In this document: positions 21,735 through 34,075 of the stretch, in pieces | Position numbering within the stretch: the stretch's first letter is position 1 | How the letters are laid out: each line of letters opens with the position of its first letter | NCBI RefSeq assembly: GCF_901933205.1 | Contig: NC_044572.1 | Span: 109,752,965 to 109,816,964, forward strand | Length of the DNA: 64,000 nt | Source of the DNA: Camarhynchus parvulus | Taxonomy: Eukaryota > Chordata > Aves > Passeriformes > Thraupidae | Direction of reading: 5' to 3' | The notes under the pieces: generated by a model | Databases searched by the model: none | Seen by the model: the letters and a program-made list of their open reading frames with translations, nothing else | Told to the model about the DNA's origin: nothing | Translations under genes and position numbers: made by a program

Positions 21735-24700
21735 TTAAATCTTTAATTTTATGGCTATTTGGAAAAGCACTGTGTTGGGGTTCTATTAAATATAAACATT
21801 TGTTGAAGTACATTGAAGCATCATGAAAGTAAAAAAAGTTGGTCTTGCCAAGTTGTGAATCTGGTATGTTCTGGTAATGTGATTTATCTAGGATATGAAA
21901 CACTTCTAGAATGGGAAAACAGTATACCTACTTGTATAAAAAGAATAAATAAATAAATACCCCAGTCTAACAGGGTATTATCTTAAAGGCAGAATGTGAA
22001 AAAAGACCTTTTATTTGTGATAGTTGCAGATAAAGCATCATGTTGCCTTTTGACAAGTTCTTTGCAGACTTGTACAGAGAAAAGAATTCATATTACGGAC
22101 AGTAATGCAACAGTTTTACATAGCTGCTTGTAAAACCAGATTGTATAGCTGTATACTAGGACACATTATAAAAGCTTTGATTTACTTGTTCCTCCTTTAT
22201 GGAACTCAACAGATGAATCCTTATAATGTGAGATATTTGTGGTGTGTTGGAAGGATATGAGTTTTTGTATGGTGTTTGCTTACTGGTTTAAAAAGGAAGG
22301 GCCAAAGCATCTCTTCAGACTAAGAAACTGTCATCAGCCTCAGTCTGTAGTAACTGGAGGAGGAGAAGAAGAGAAAGAGATATATTTTTCTCCCGAATAG
22401 TTTAGGGTTGGAATGGTGGATTAAAAAATATCAGGCTAAGCAGCCTTTTTGAAGGGTGCAAATTTAGGATGAGGAAGTAAAATAGGACATAATTGCTGTT
22501 CTCATGGCTAAAAAGCAATGAACCAGACAATAGATAAGACTGTCAGTTTGAACATCAACAAAACCAATGTTTTTACATGAAACAAGTCTGAAACAAATGC
22601 CAGGAGGGCGATTATTCCCCTCTACTCGATAATCTTTATATGCACTTGAGTCTAGTTTTCCTATGCAAACAGTAGAGCTAGGTTTGATCCTTACATTATT
22701 TTTGACTTGTGGCTTACATTATTTACAATTTAAAGATTCTGTGATGCCTTTCTCACCTGAAAGAACTTTCCATTAACCACAGCAGTTGTGGAGGAAAAAG
22801 GTAGTTAAGAAGGCATCAGAACAGGGCAGGGAACTATTTTTTTCTTTTTGTGTGCTTTACAATTTTAGATAAATGATACCCACACATATTGATGGCTTCT
22901 CAAATCTAATGAACTCAGAAGAAAAATCTGTGGCAAAATCTCTGATTTGTTTTCTTCAGTGATAAAAAAAAAGAAAGAAAACCTGAATGTATCAATTACT
23001 CTGGTTAGTAATGAAGATACTGAATTGATTGATCACTTTAACAACTCTAAGTGAAAAATATTTCACATCTCCTTAGTGGATCATCCTTGTGGATGCTGAG
23101 TATAAATTTTTAAGTTATAATAGTTCATTTTATTGGGAGGTAAGTAGAAGAAATCATAATTTGGGAAATAATGGAAATACAATGGAAAGCAAAACTAGGA
23201 CATGATTTTTTATAGGATTGGAAGGAAACATAACTTGTATGCCACACTTCTGTGTTACAAATTACTTTTTGAAGGCAAGAATGACAGATTTGAGGGGGAA
23301 GAGTTGCACTATGTTATAATGAAGTACCCAGCATAATTTTTTGTTGTGTGTAAACTTTGCAGCTACTTTGAGCATTTCTGCACTTTAAATGCACAAGTTG
23401 CTTGTGACTTCAAAAATTTGGTTGTGAAGAGGAAAACTTTTTGCATCCTCTGCATGTGAGTTGCAGGGTTTTCAAATACAAGTCAGCTGTTAATTGCCAT
23501 CAATTAATTTGTAAGGATTTTGGAAAGTGGTGGTGGAAGTTTGCTCTCGGCCTTGCATGCTGCAGATGCTCTGAACAGTCAGAAGTAATAATGTAGACAA
23601 TAGCCATTCGCCTTTGACACAGTCATGATCCTTGTCGTCATCACAGAGCTGAAAAAGTAAGACTGCTGGTCATATAATGTGTAGTGGTTTATTTTCACAT
23701 TTTGAGCAGGCAGGGATGATTTAAGAGACCACTGAATGCTAATTTCTGTTGCTTTGTTACCATGCATTTTAAGTGGAAGAACAGCAAATGGATTTAATTT
23801 TTATAAGACTTGCAGCCAGTAATTGTAGAAATCTCCATCTGCTTATTAGCAGCACTAGCTCTATTTTTGAAAAGAAGAAAGATGCTTGTGTTTTCCAGAT
23901 CTGGAATGAACTGGAATGAATGAATGAAATGTTCTGAAGGAGATCCCAAGTGTTGGTAGTATTGTAAGGTTGAACTGCAAGAAAAATATCTTTCAATGTA
24001 TTTTTTTTGATCACCACTGTGACTCTTTAAAAATGCACTTCATTGCTTAACCTCATTATCTGCCACAAATTCACTGAACAGATGTTGCCACTTCTTTTTG
24101 TACATTTTAGTACAGTTCTCAGCATAATCATAATAACTCATATATTTTCTGAGACTTCTTTAGATGTTGTAGCAATAATAAACCACAATGACTTAATCAG
24201 AAATCTATGGCTGGTGACCTACCTGTGGTCCCTTCCAGTGACTTTCTTTGACATTAAAAACATTAATTAGAATGTAAGAAATTCTACAATATTACCAGAA
24301 TTCTGCAGAGTTTGGTTTAAAAGTGATTGTTTTGGGTTTTTTTTTTCTGGAGAAAATTCTGATCACCTAGTAATTCAGTTTATGCTCCCCTGGGAAGTTC
24401 TAGAGTTGCAGGTCACCTCGCTCCTCAGGAGTGTACCAGGAAAGAAGCATTCACTTGCTTTGTGCTTCTTTGCTTTTTGCACCTCACATGGGTCACTGTC
24501 CCAGATAGGATGCTGAGTTCAACAAGTCTCTGGCCTACTTGTTCTTGCTGTTCTCACTTGGTTATTCCTTCATCTCCACAATTTTTTAATTGCTGCTTTA
24601 TTGTGTGTTTAAGTCCTCAGCTTCCAGAGCCTTGTTAACATGTTATCTTATGTGGCATTATGCCAGTGTTGATGGGATTAAAGCAAAAGGAAGCCTTGCT

Positions 24701-26465
24701 TTGCTGCTTGCATCTAAAATGAGCAGCAAATCTCATCTGTTATTTCTGTTTAGTGAAACTGAAGCTTTGTACCTGGTGCCACAGTTTCTCTGGCAGGCAT
24801 TAGTCCCAGTCTCTGCAGTTTCTAGCAAGAATAGTGTTTTAATTTCTGCTACGTGAAACTAGACTAATTGCATGCTTAGAAATCTAAACAAACAATGCTG
24901 GAAAAAGTTACAAAGTTACAAACAAATTCTTTTGTTTGGTTTTATGAGCTTAACTATGTAGTGTTGGAAAGAGAAGAAACTGTTCTGTGGAAAATCAATA
25001 CTTGCTAAAACTCTGAAAGACCACACAGAGGACAAACTAAGGCAAACTAGTCCATAATGAAGCAGAAAATAAGATTAAAGTGAAGAAGGTGATAATTATG
25101 GACATAAGGAATTACCAGTACATAAGGATGAAATTAAGACTGAAGACACCAATTTGACATTTTACTTAAGTAAGATGCGGGTACAAATCTGTTTTAACAT
25201 TGTGAAACTGTAGAATCCAGAAGCCTGATGGGGTGTATCACTTTGTTTCTGTGGTTAAAATGTGGTCACTACTACAGGTGTGTATGTTTGTTTTTAGAAA
25301 AATACCTCAACCTGCACTAGCTTTTGAAAAAGAAAACACACACATAGACACATTAACCCTAAGCTGTAATTGGTGAAAATAAAAACAAGCATCTAGGAAT
25401 ATGTTGCCATATATAGCTGGCAAGGAGCATCACCTCCTTTCCTGTAAACAGTAATAATTTCTATTTAATAAATTGAAAGGTCTTGAGTTTTGTATACATA
25501 GTCAGGTGCAATTTGTTTGCCTCAGTCTGTATTTATTGTAACCACAGATGACATAAATCCTGTTGTGTTGCCCTGTAGGTGTCTTGACATTTTTTCCTTT
25601 CACTCATTTTCTGTGTATTTCATCTGGTAATAAGTAATTTCCAGACCAAAGTGTTGTGAGGACTGACAGATTGGGTGTCATAAAAAAGCAATAGAAATAA
25701 AATGCTTCTTTAGTTTAAATGTTGCAGAGGCTGAAATGCAACACCAGACTAATTGTGGCATTGTCCTGGGTTTACTCACCTATGGATTTGATTGCATCTG
25801 TCATGTGCTACCGCACTTCCTGCTGCTCTGAAGTCATGTTTTTGTGTTGCTTCTGCACTTAACAACTTGCTCTTCTTATGCATATGCCCTAGATTCTTTT
25901 CTCTGACCCTCCAAATGGGTATTTTAACTATGTTTAAAAAGGGGTGAGGAGAAAGTAGGCAAGTGTGTTAGATTGTCAGGTTCTGCAACATTACAGACAA
26001 TGAGTGCTCTTCACTTTATTAGCAATGACCCAACTCTCAAATTAGTAAGTTGGCACGCTAACGGAACTACATGATATTTCTGTACTTTTTCAGTATCTGA
26101 GTCTTGCTTACACTTGTTCTTAAGGAGGATGACCCATCTGATAGTCGTCACTTTAAAGTGACAGTGTTGTATTTAAGAAAATAAAAGTATCCCTCTTGCC
26201 TGTATTTTTTTCCTACCTGGCGGGTAGGTAACTAGCTGTAGTTGTGTGCTGTTGTGGTTGTTTTCATCGTTGAACATGGTTAGAGATGGCTCAGGATTCA
26301 GCTGTGCTTTGAAAATGGGATTTTACCATTAAACTTGTGGGTAGGTGGGGTTTTCTTTTGTATGTTAAATAAAAACATAAGATGCTTCAGTTGAAAGTTT
26401 TAATTCAAGTGGTATATACCAAAGTCGGGGAATGTGTTACTCTGATTTTGATCCTGGTGCAGCTA

Positions 26466-26477
26466 ATTGCATGCAAT
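26466..26477. repeat. 12-bp palindrome
   Basis: attgcatgcaat is self-complementary and contains two overlapping ATGCAAT-type octamer/CEBP half-like sites. It may be a dimer binding site, but such sites occur by chance. Confidence 0.5.
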
Positions 26478-29306
26478 CCCTGGAGATTCCCTAAACTACA
26501 AATGAAAGTATGACAGAACTTCATGTTCCAGAGAGATGAGGTGGTTTAGGGGAGAGAGAGAGGCAATGGATGGCTTTGCTGGCTTTTGTGGTCAGCTACA
26601 AAACATGAGGACTTGTTGCTTTATCTTTTAATTGTTAGAGATCCCAGCTAATTTGATTTTCATATCCCATTCACAGACTTGAAGGGTGTAAGAACAAACT
26701 ATTTTAGTGAATACACACTTTAATAATACAATAAAAAATGAATCTCACCCTTTTTGAGCGAACTGTTCATTTGCTTGGAGGCTGTAAACCACACTGGGTG
26801 TTAGGAAGACGAGTAGCCTGCGTGATTGCGGTAAGTGTGTCACATCCTGCCCTCAACTTTGCCCTCCTTGGAGGCTCTGGCAATCTCTCTGTGGTTTGCC
26901 CACTAGCCAGCTGGGAGTGGCTCGAGAAAACTTCTCTAACCTGTGGATCTGGTTCTCGAGCAAACTTTCAGACTTAACAGTATCTTGATGCTCCTTGCCA
27001 AACCCAATTAAGAGAGAGGCGAGGGTACTGGGGCAGGCTTTCAAAGTTTCACGGAAGACTCATCCGTAATTTTGTGACAAATTTAATTGTGTGTATTCAA
27101 AGCATGTAGTATGAGGATTGCTGCAGGGCTTTTTCCTCCTTGACAACCCAGTCAACTCCTTTGTAAACATGAGACTACCAAAGAGCTTCCCTCTTCTGTG
27201 AAAATCTTCCCCCCATCTCTGCTGCAGGAGTGTTTGGAGGGGAATGGACAGGCAGCTGCTCTGACATTAGAAATGTACAGCGCGAACGCCAGCACATCTT
27301 TGTTAAATAAATATGAACTTTTCCTTCCATAAGGATTCTTAAAGATAACTATCAAGTCAAGGCATGTCACTGGAAATGTGTGTGTCGTTTGAATTCCCTG
27401 TCCTTTTTGTCATCAGCAATCTTAGTATTTCTTACTTGAATGCCGTTTCTTCCTGTAACTTGCCAAACGCTGAATTCACTTTCTCTGTTACTTGTGCCTT
27501 CTTGGATCTGGAATCTGACCATAAAAAGACGACATTAAAAACTGAGTCCACTGTTTCTTCTTTTGCTCTGTGAAAATCTTCACTTATACGTGCTTATGTC
27601 AAAAGATTGTATGTTTTTTATAGGGAGCTTTTAAGTTACTCATTCTTCTTTCATTCTCTGCTTTGTCCTGATTAGGATTTGTGGTTTATTCACATGTGAA
27701 TGTGCTCCTGATATATTCCACAGTAAGGCAAAAGAAAATGCTGTAAGAACTTATTTAAATCTCTCTAGACTTTTTTTTTTTATTTTAGGATGCAGTTACT
27801 CAGAAAATGGCATTTTGAGTGTCAGGAAATTATATGCACAAAACATAAACACTTGAGGTCTTTATTACTTTTTTCACCCTTGGGGAATTAAAGCAGAATT
27901 CTTTTCCCTACTATTACAGTATTGAAGCTAATACTGTTTTAATTTGAAAGGCATAAGCAGAGTTCTGAGTGGAAGAGAAGGTGTTTTGAAACACTGTTCT
28001 GTGATACTGAACAGGGACTCCAGAAAGGGCCTAATTGCTTCCTATGCAAGTTTTCCCATCTCTTTGGTTAGCAGATGGTTTATTTCTATATTTATAAGCG
28101 TGTAATAGTCAAGGTGAAAAATAATCAGTGCAACTTTCACATACAACACAGGCTCAGAATGTTGGAAGGACTGGCCAGAGATGGGGATTGTCTGCTAGAC
28201 GCATGTCTTTTTAGAGAATCTGTAACTAGACGGAAATATTTTCAACTCTCAGCTGATGGATGAAGGGTTGTGGAACACAGGATAAGAGATTAACTGATGC
28301 AGCTTTTCAGGTTTACACTGAAATGGTGGAAGCAGCAGGGGCTGTCCAGGTAGGAAGAAATTTTGTCTTGCCATTTCTTTATATGTTCCTCTAATGGCAT
28401 GGACTGGGTGCTAAGCTGAGGATGTGTGTGCAGAAGGAAATGAGGATGAAACTGGATCCGTGCTCCTGTTGTCGTGAGTGATGGCCTGGCTGTAAAGCAT
28501 TACTGAAGGCTTGTGCCATCAGGATGCTGCTGTTTTTGCTGGTGGCAGGTCCAGGCCCTGGAAGAGGTGGCTGTGGGAGAGTCTCCTCAGCAGGTGTGTG
28601 TGAGCTGGTTTTGATCCTGCACCGACAGGCGTCAAATGTCTTGATCAGTCACTGAAGAGGAGACCAGGGCATCAGTGAGATAAGAGGTGACCAGCAAGGA
28701 GAAGGAAACAGGACTTGAGGCCTGGCTTTGGAGAGAAAGAGGGGTAGTTTGGGAGGGAGGAAATGCAGAAAGGGGAAGTAATAGCAATATGGTGTGTGGA
28801 GGAAGCACACAGAGTTCATGGTTCCTTAAGTTTATTTTGCCTGTCCTCCTTCTACTTGTGTGCTTGTCATCTCGTGACAAGGTGTTAGCACAATCCATTG
28901 GTGAGTGGCATAACTGTGTCACCAATCATCCCCTGTAGGCTTGGGGTGCCTGCTGTGCTGCCTCTGGTGAGGGCTGGGCAAGGGGGTGAGTCAGGGCAGC
29001 CCTGGCAGCGCAGCCGCTGTCTGCCCTCGCTGCCTGGCTGAGTGCTGCACTGGAATTTTCCAGGTAGGGCACAGATAGAGGTGAGAGGGAGAGCGCGTGG
29101 GACGGGATTTGGACAGGGAAGGGCTCGTCCTGGGGAGAGCTACCCGTATGCTGAGCCTCTTGTACATAAGGGAGCAACAGGAATAAATAAACTAATAAAT
29201 CAGGGGGAAAATGCAGCAGATACAATTAAAAACATCTAATGTTACTTTTGCGCTTTATTACCTTTTCATTACCATTTTCCTTTATTAATTTGAAACATGC
29301 ACTGAC

Positions 29307-29336
29307 TTTTTTTTTTTTTTCTCTCTCCCTCTCCAG
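29307..29336 (+). promoter_or_regulatory. Strong polypyrimidine tract plus AG (candidate cryptic acceptor)
   Basis: T14 followed by CTCTCTCCCTCTCCAG makes an unusually strong 3' splice-site signal within intron 5. The sequence right after the AG is CpG-containing, less AT-rich and starts CATGGATTTC. No known SPIDR exon matches it, so this is a candidate only. Confidence 0.4.
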
Positions 29337-29604
29337 CATGGATTTCAACACATACTTGTGCGGGTGCCAAGAACACTGTGTTCTGTTAAGTCACGGGGTG
29401 ACGTCGGGCGCTGGCCGCCCGCCAACCTGGGTCAAGTTCATTCAAATAAGTTTCAGTGGCGGCCCTTGCTGCCCCAGCCCTGACAGTCCTGCCTTCGCAT
29501 GGTAGATGGCTCTCTTGCGTTAGTTTTCCAGAGAGCTTGGAATATCATGGCTTTAAGTTTGACAGGCTTTTGGATTTTCCGTAATGTTTGCAGAAGGATT
29601 AACC

Positions 29605-29620
29605 AAAAAAAAAAAAAAAA
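29605..29620. repeat. A16 homopolymer
   Basis: A run of 16 A. No retrotransposed body or target duplication could be recognised upstream, so it is annotated as a simple repeat. Confidence 0.95.
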
Positions 29621-29735
29621 TAGCTTGACCTCGCATGAATCTATGAGGAGAGAAAAGGAGATGGCCATGGGTTTACTGAGCAGAACAAGGTCTGCAAGCT
29701 GGAGCATGTGTTCCTCTGCCCACTGATTTTTACGA

Positions 29736-29749
29736 TTTTTTTTTTTTTT
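29736..29749. repeat. T14 homopolymer
   Basis: A run of 14 T, about 115 bp after the A16 run. The A-run and T-run pair could form a weak snapback structure. Confidence 0.9.
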
Positions 29750-30621
29750 AACTCATGTCCTTGGATGGCTTTTAATCATGATGTAAAGACTTTGTGTCTT
29801 TAAAGCAGGAGCTACTCCTGAGTTTCCAGTGACAATGCTGTTCATGACAGAAATAGAGGAACGGGTGCAAAGTGTGTAAAAGCGGCAATGGTTGTGCTAG
29901 GTTAATCACTTCCCTTTCCCACAGGATTTCATATTTTACTCTCAGCTCTGGAACTTTGGACTGTTCTTAAAAATACATTAAGCAAAGAAATCTCTTGGTC
30001 AGGGTGAGCTTCCCATGTACAGGATTATCCCATGTCGTGGTGTGAAAAAATCAGACCAATTTTCTCAGTCTCTTTATTCCAGCTTCCCTTTCAGGGGACT
30101 GTGTTGTTGCTACTTTGCATAGCAGCATACTTTTCCTTCCTGTAACCCTACCAGAAATCACACTAGATCCCCTCCCCTTCACTTCCAGTAACTGCTCTGT
30201 GAGCAATAATTTTGGAACTACTGGCAAAATAAGAGTCTTTGACAAGCTTCTAACATCCTTACAACAGGACAGCATTTGTAACACCAGAGACATCACTAAC
30301 TGGTCTCTAAGACAGCTGTTGATATTTTAGTATTTAATGAGAAACCCATTCTTCCTGTTTGCTTCTGGGATATATACTTTTAATTAAGAATGAGGTCTCT
30401 GGGAAAACTTGGTTTCCAGAGAGAGCTGATTGGTTTTAAAGAGAATAGAGAAGTGAATTTGCAGGTCGTGAATTAGATCTGTTTTCACCATCTCTTGTTT
30501 GGACAGATTAGCCATTTTATTTTTATTCTTTTTAGCTGTGCACCAAGTTTCTAGGTCTTGGCTCACTTGATATTTGGCTTTTAAGGGAGAGAAACATAGT
30601 AGTGTCAGGTTCCCATGATTC

Positions 30622-30651
30622 AACACCCACTCCTGAAACACCCACTCCTGA
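30622..30651. repeat. Perfect 15-bp tandem duplication
   Basis: aacacccactcctga is present twice head to tail with no mismatch, indicating a recent small duplication. Confidence 0.95.
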
Positions 30652-30818
30652 GTTACCTGTTGGTGCTTGCTGGCTTATCTTCTCTGTGTGGGAGAGTGGA
30701 GGATGATCAGATTTGTGTTCATCACTAGGTGTCACTCACTTGCAATTACTTAAAGTACGTTTCAGGGCAAAATTAAAAAGAACAAGAAACTCTCTTGCGT
30801 CCTACCTCACCCAGTTTT

Positions 30819-30836
30819 GGGGGGGGTGGGGGGGGG
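30819..30836 (+). repeat. G-run (G8 T G9)
   Basis: Eight G, one T and nine G in a row. The tract could support a G-quadruplex on the + strand (and in the transcript) and is likely length-variable. Confidence 0.9.
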
Positions 30837-33800
30837 AGAAAATGGTGTGAAATCTGGAAAAGAATATTTTCTCATCCTACTTTCCCATAAAAGTATTGTA
30901 TGTGTTGTTTTGTAATTTTATTGCTTTAAGTGTGTCTTAGTCTGTTGGCTTTTTTTCTTGTATAGTTCTGTTGATGCAAGATAATATTTTCTTGTATATT
31001 TTCAATTGTCTTTTCTGCTCCCTTATCAAGTGTGTAAAAACTTGAAGAATAACAGATAGCATGTAAAAGATACAGAAATCTAGCTCAAGGGAGGTGCAGT
31101 GATGTAACTACACGATCATTTGAGACAATGCTTGGAAAAAAATGAGATGACAGGACTCAAAATTGTTCCTGGAACTTGACCGCTGAGCTGTGCTGGGCAA
31201 AGGATGCTGATTAAAAACTGTGCACATATAAAGATGATTTATCTTTGTGTTATTTAACGAATTATGTGGAATGTGATGCCTCAGCTGGGTCCTGGTCAGC
31301 CTTCTCTTTCATCAAATGATTAGTGTGGGGAATGTATGTTCAGTTGTTGAAATATAGAATATTTCAAAATTCTAACACCAGGGCTGAATAAATAAAAGTG
31401 AGGGAGAGGAGGAAGGTTAAACAGTGAAACTCAATACATTTGTTCAGCGCACACCAAATGCTCAAAATATTTTAGTCCAGAGAAAGATTTTTTCAGAGAA
31501 TGTTCAAGTGTCCATGTGGATAGCTGGAAACTTTATTGGCAAGGGTGACAAATTTATTTTCCTGTATCACTCACCCTTCCCCTGTATTTTGCCCTTGAAA
31601 TGGGACATGTCTTTATTTTATCCAGCCTGGTTCTGTCATTTGGTTTGGTGGCTGGGACTTGTGTGGATTAGAATGTTTTGTAGGCTGTACCTTCCCTCCT
31701 CTGTGTCCAAGTGAACTAGGTCTGGGTTGTGTCTGTCTCCTTGGGAAATTGAACCTCATGGAGCGTCTCGAGGCAGAAGTCTCTGGGCAAGGTTCTCTAA
31801 ATGTCTTCAGTGGTGTTAAATGTGGACTTTCAGTGTCAGTAAAAAAATATGGTGAAAAACCAAAGCTTTTCTATTGTGCGTTTGTTTTTCATCCTCTCTC
31901 CTGTGTAACCAGAAGCATTCATTCAAAAGGTATAACTATATACAGAAATCACCTTCCCCCACCCTGTCTTACTCTAGAATAGTAGAGGCTGTTTGAGATC
32001 ACCTACTTCTCTGAGCAAGGTGACCTAAGCCAAGGAAAGCCCCTTCTAGACAAAGGTCATTATTCCTGCAAACCTGCAATGATGATTTGGTGAAAGTAAC
32101 AATAATAGAGCAAATCTGCTGTGTGGGTATCCATAGAAGCTACGTGCTAAGTGTACAAACACATAAATCTCTTAAGCTCTCTGTCAGACCCTGTGTTTAC
32201 AATGTCTTTGCTCTTATTTAGGCCCTAAAACCAGCATGAATTTCTTATGACAGCTGAGAAGAAAACACGCAGCCTCCACTGATACCTGCACAGATATGAC
32301 AGAACTCTTAATCATAAGATTTAGTTTCCCTTTGCGAAGATTACAGGTTGAGATTCATCTCCTTGTTCTATCTTGGATTACTAAGTGTTTGTGGCTGTGT
32401 GTCACTGTATTTATCTAGTCCACATGCTGTATTTGAATTTAACTGAGAGTGTGTTTGAATGAATAAAGTAGCATAATTTCCTTCCCTTCCCCTGAAGGAG
32501 AGGTGGGTTTCTTTTAAAGTATGGCAGCTATTATGACTAACTATATAATTACACCTTTAATCAGACTAAACTATTTTAGATATACAGTAGCCCCATTTGG
32601 CCCCTCAGTGTTGAACTGAAAACCCTCTAAAGATGCATAGTATGGCTCACAGTCATCATCGTCACCTTTAATCACTCAGGATATTAAAGCCACTGTGCAG
32701 GAGTGTACATGGCTATGTGATTTGCTTTTGGGGGTGGTGGTGAGGACAGAGAAGAGATACATGTTACAGAAAATTCCTTTTTCTCTTTCTGAATCTGTGA
32801 ATTCATACACTATTGTATGTGTCTTGCTGCCTCTGATCATTTTGCCAGCATTCAGTGGATTTCTTCTACTGTTGTATTGTGCTTGAAGGAGAATGTGGCT
32901 CTGATGGTGTGGGGAGAAGTTTTAAGTCTCTCTGGGCTCCTGAAGCCGCTGATGGGTGTGGAAAGCGAGTGGTTCAATGCACAGTTCAGAGGCATGGCCT
33001 CCAGAAAGCCTCTCTGTCTGAACAACAAGCGAGGTGTCGTCCTCACAGCTCTTCAAAGATGCAGCAGGGCTGCTGAGTGTTCCACTTTGTGCAAGCTAAG
33101 TGCAGGTCTCTAATTTCTGCCATATTGGGATTCATCCTTTATATAAGAAAATGTACTGTCACCACTAACATATCTGTTTTTTCGTTCACACATTCCACCT
33201 CTGGTGTTAATTCTGTGACTTTAATAAAGCCCAATAAGTGCTATTTCTTGCAGACCTTAATTATACTAGCATCCATTTTTAAAAGAAATCTTTTGCTCTA
33301 GTTGCAATGCAGTTGCTTCCAATATTTACTTCAGTTGTGTTTCATGTTTTTCCCAATATGGTTTTGTTTGTGTGTTTGATTTTGGAGTTTTTTTATGTAA
33401 AGAGGAAGAATAGAGGAGAAAAGGGAGGAGCAAATGCTACATGATGAAGGAATACCACCAGAAAGCAATTCTGTCAAATGCAGCCAGATGCATGCATTGT
33501 ACAAGGTGGCACACATGTTTTATTTTTGTTGTAGTTCTGAAACTAACGTAAGCTAGTTTCAGGCTAAAATGTTACATTTTGTTGGGAGAAGACTTGAAAA
33601 TTGCTGAGAATTGTATTTAAGAAGGTTAAAAAGAGCTTAGGGTTGTACTGTGATCTCACATGGAAAAGCCCAGAGTTTAGAAGTGAGCAGACCTGTGGCT
33701 CCAAGACACACACATGCACCTGGCAGGGTTCTAGTCTTAATTATGCAGAGTCTATTTTACTTCACCATGAGTGAAAAATTCTGAGCATCATGTTTGCAAA

Positions 33801-33996
33801 AGGGATCATGACAAGGCCTAGAGTTTGTTGCCTCTTACTGCATGTTTTCTCACAGCTTACTGGGTATACACGAATATTGCATTGGGATGTTGGTACAACA
33901 CTGAGATAAGGGCAACAAATTAAAGTAAACATAAGAAATGGGAGAGCCTTTGTAAAAATGTGCAGACAAGTCATTCAGCACAACTGTTGATGGCTT

Positions 33997-34075
33997 GGCC
34001 TTGAGCTCAGTTGGTGGAGCTGCTGCGGCCTGGCTGCCAAGATAATGTGTGTGATGTAATTGTGCCAAGCCCATA
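33997..34075 (+). mobile_element. Degenerate tRNA-like remnant (possible tRNA-derived SINE head)
   Basis: The stretch begins ggccttgagctcagttggtg followed by GAGC, which is a good tRNA A-box context. The usual text is GGCCTGTTAGCTCAGTTGGT(A/G)GAGC, as in tRNA-Ile-type genes and the songbird SINE derived from them. A later 'gctgccaagat' resembles the variable-arm region, but the B box is not recognisable and no CR1-like SINE tail follows. It could be an old SINE head, a tRNA pseudogene, or chance similarity. It is not a functional tRNA gene. Confidence 0.4.

Noticed and set aside
22965..22985. A-rich tract at about 22965-22985 as a retrocopy tail
   Set aside because: It is interrupted (AAAAAAAAAGAAAGAAAA), with no gene-like or LINE sequence upstream and no target duplication.
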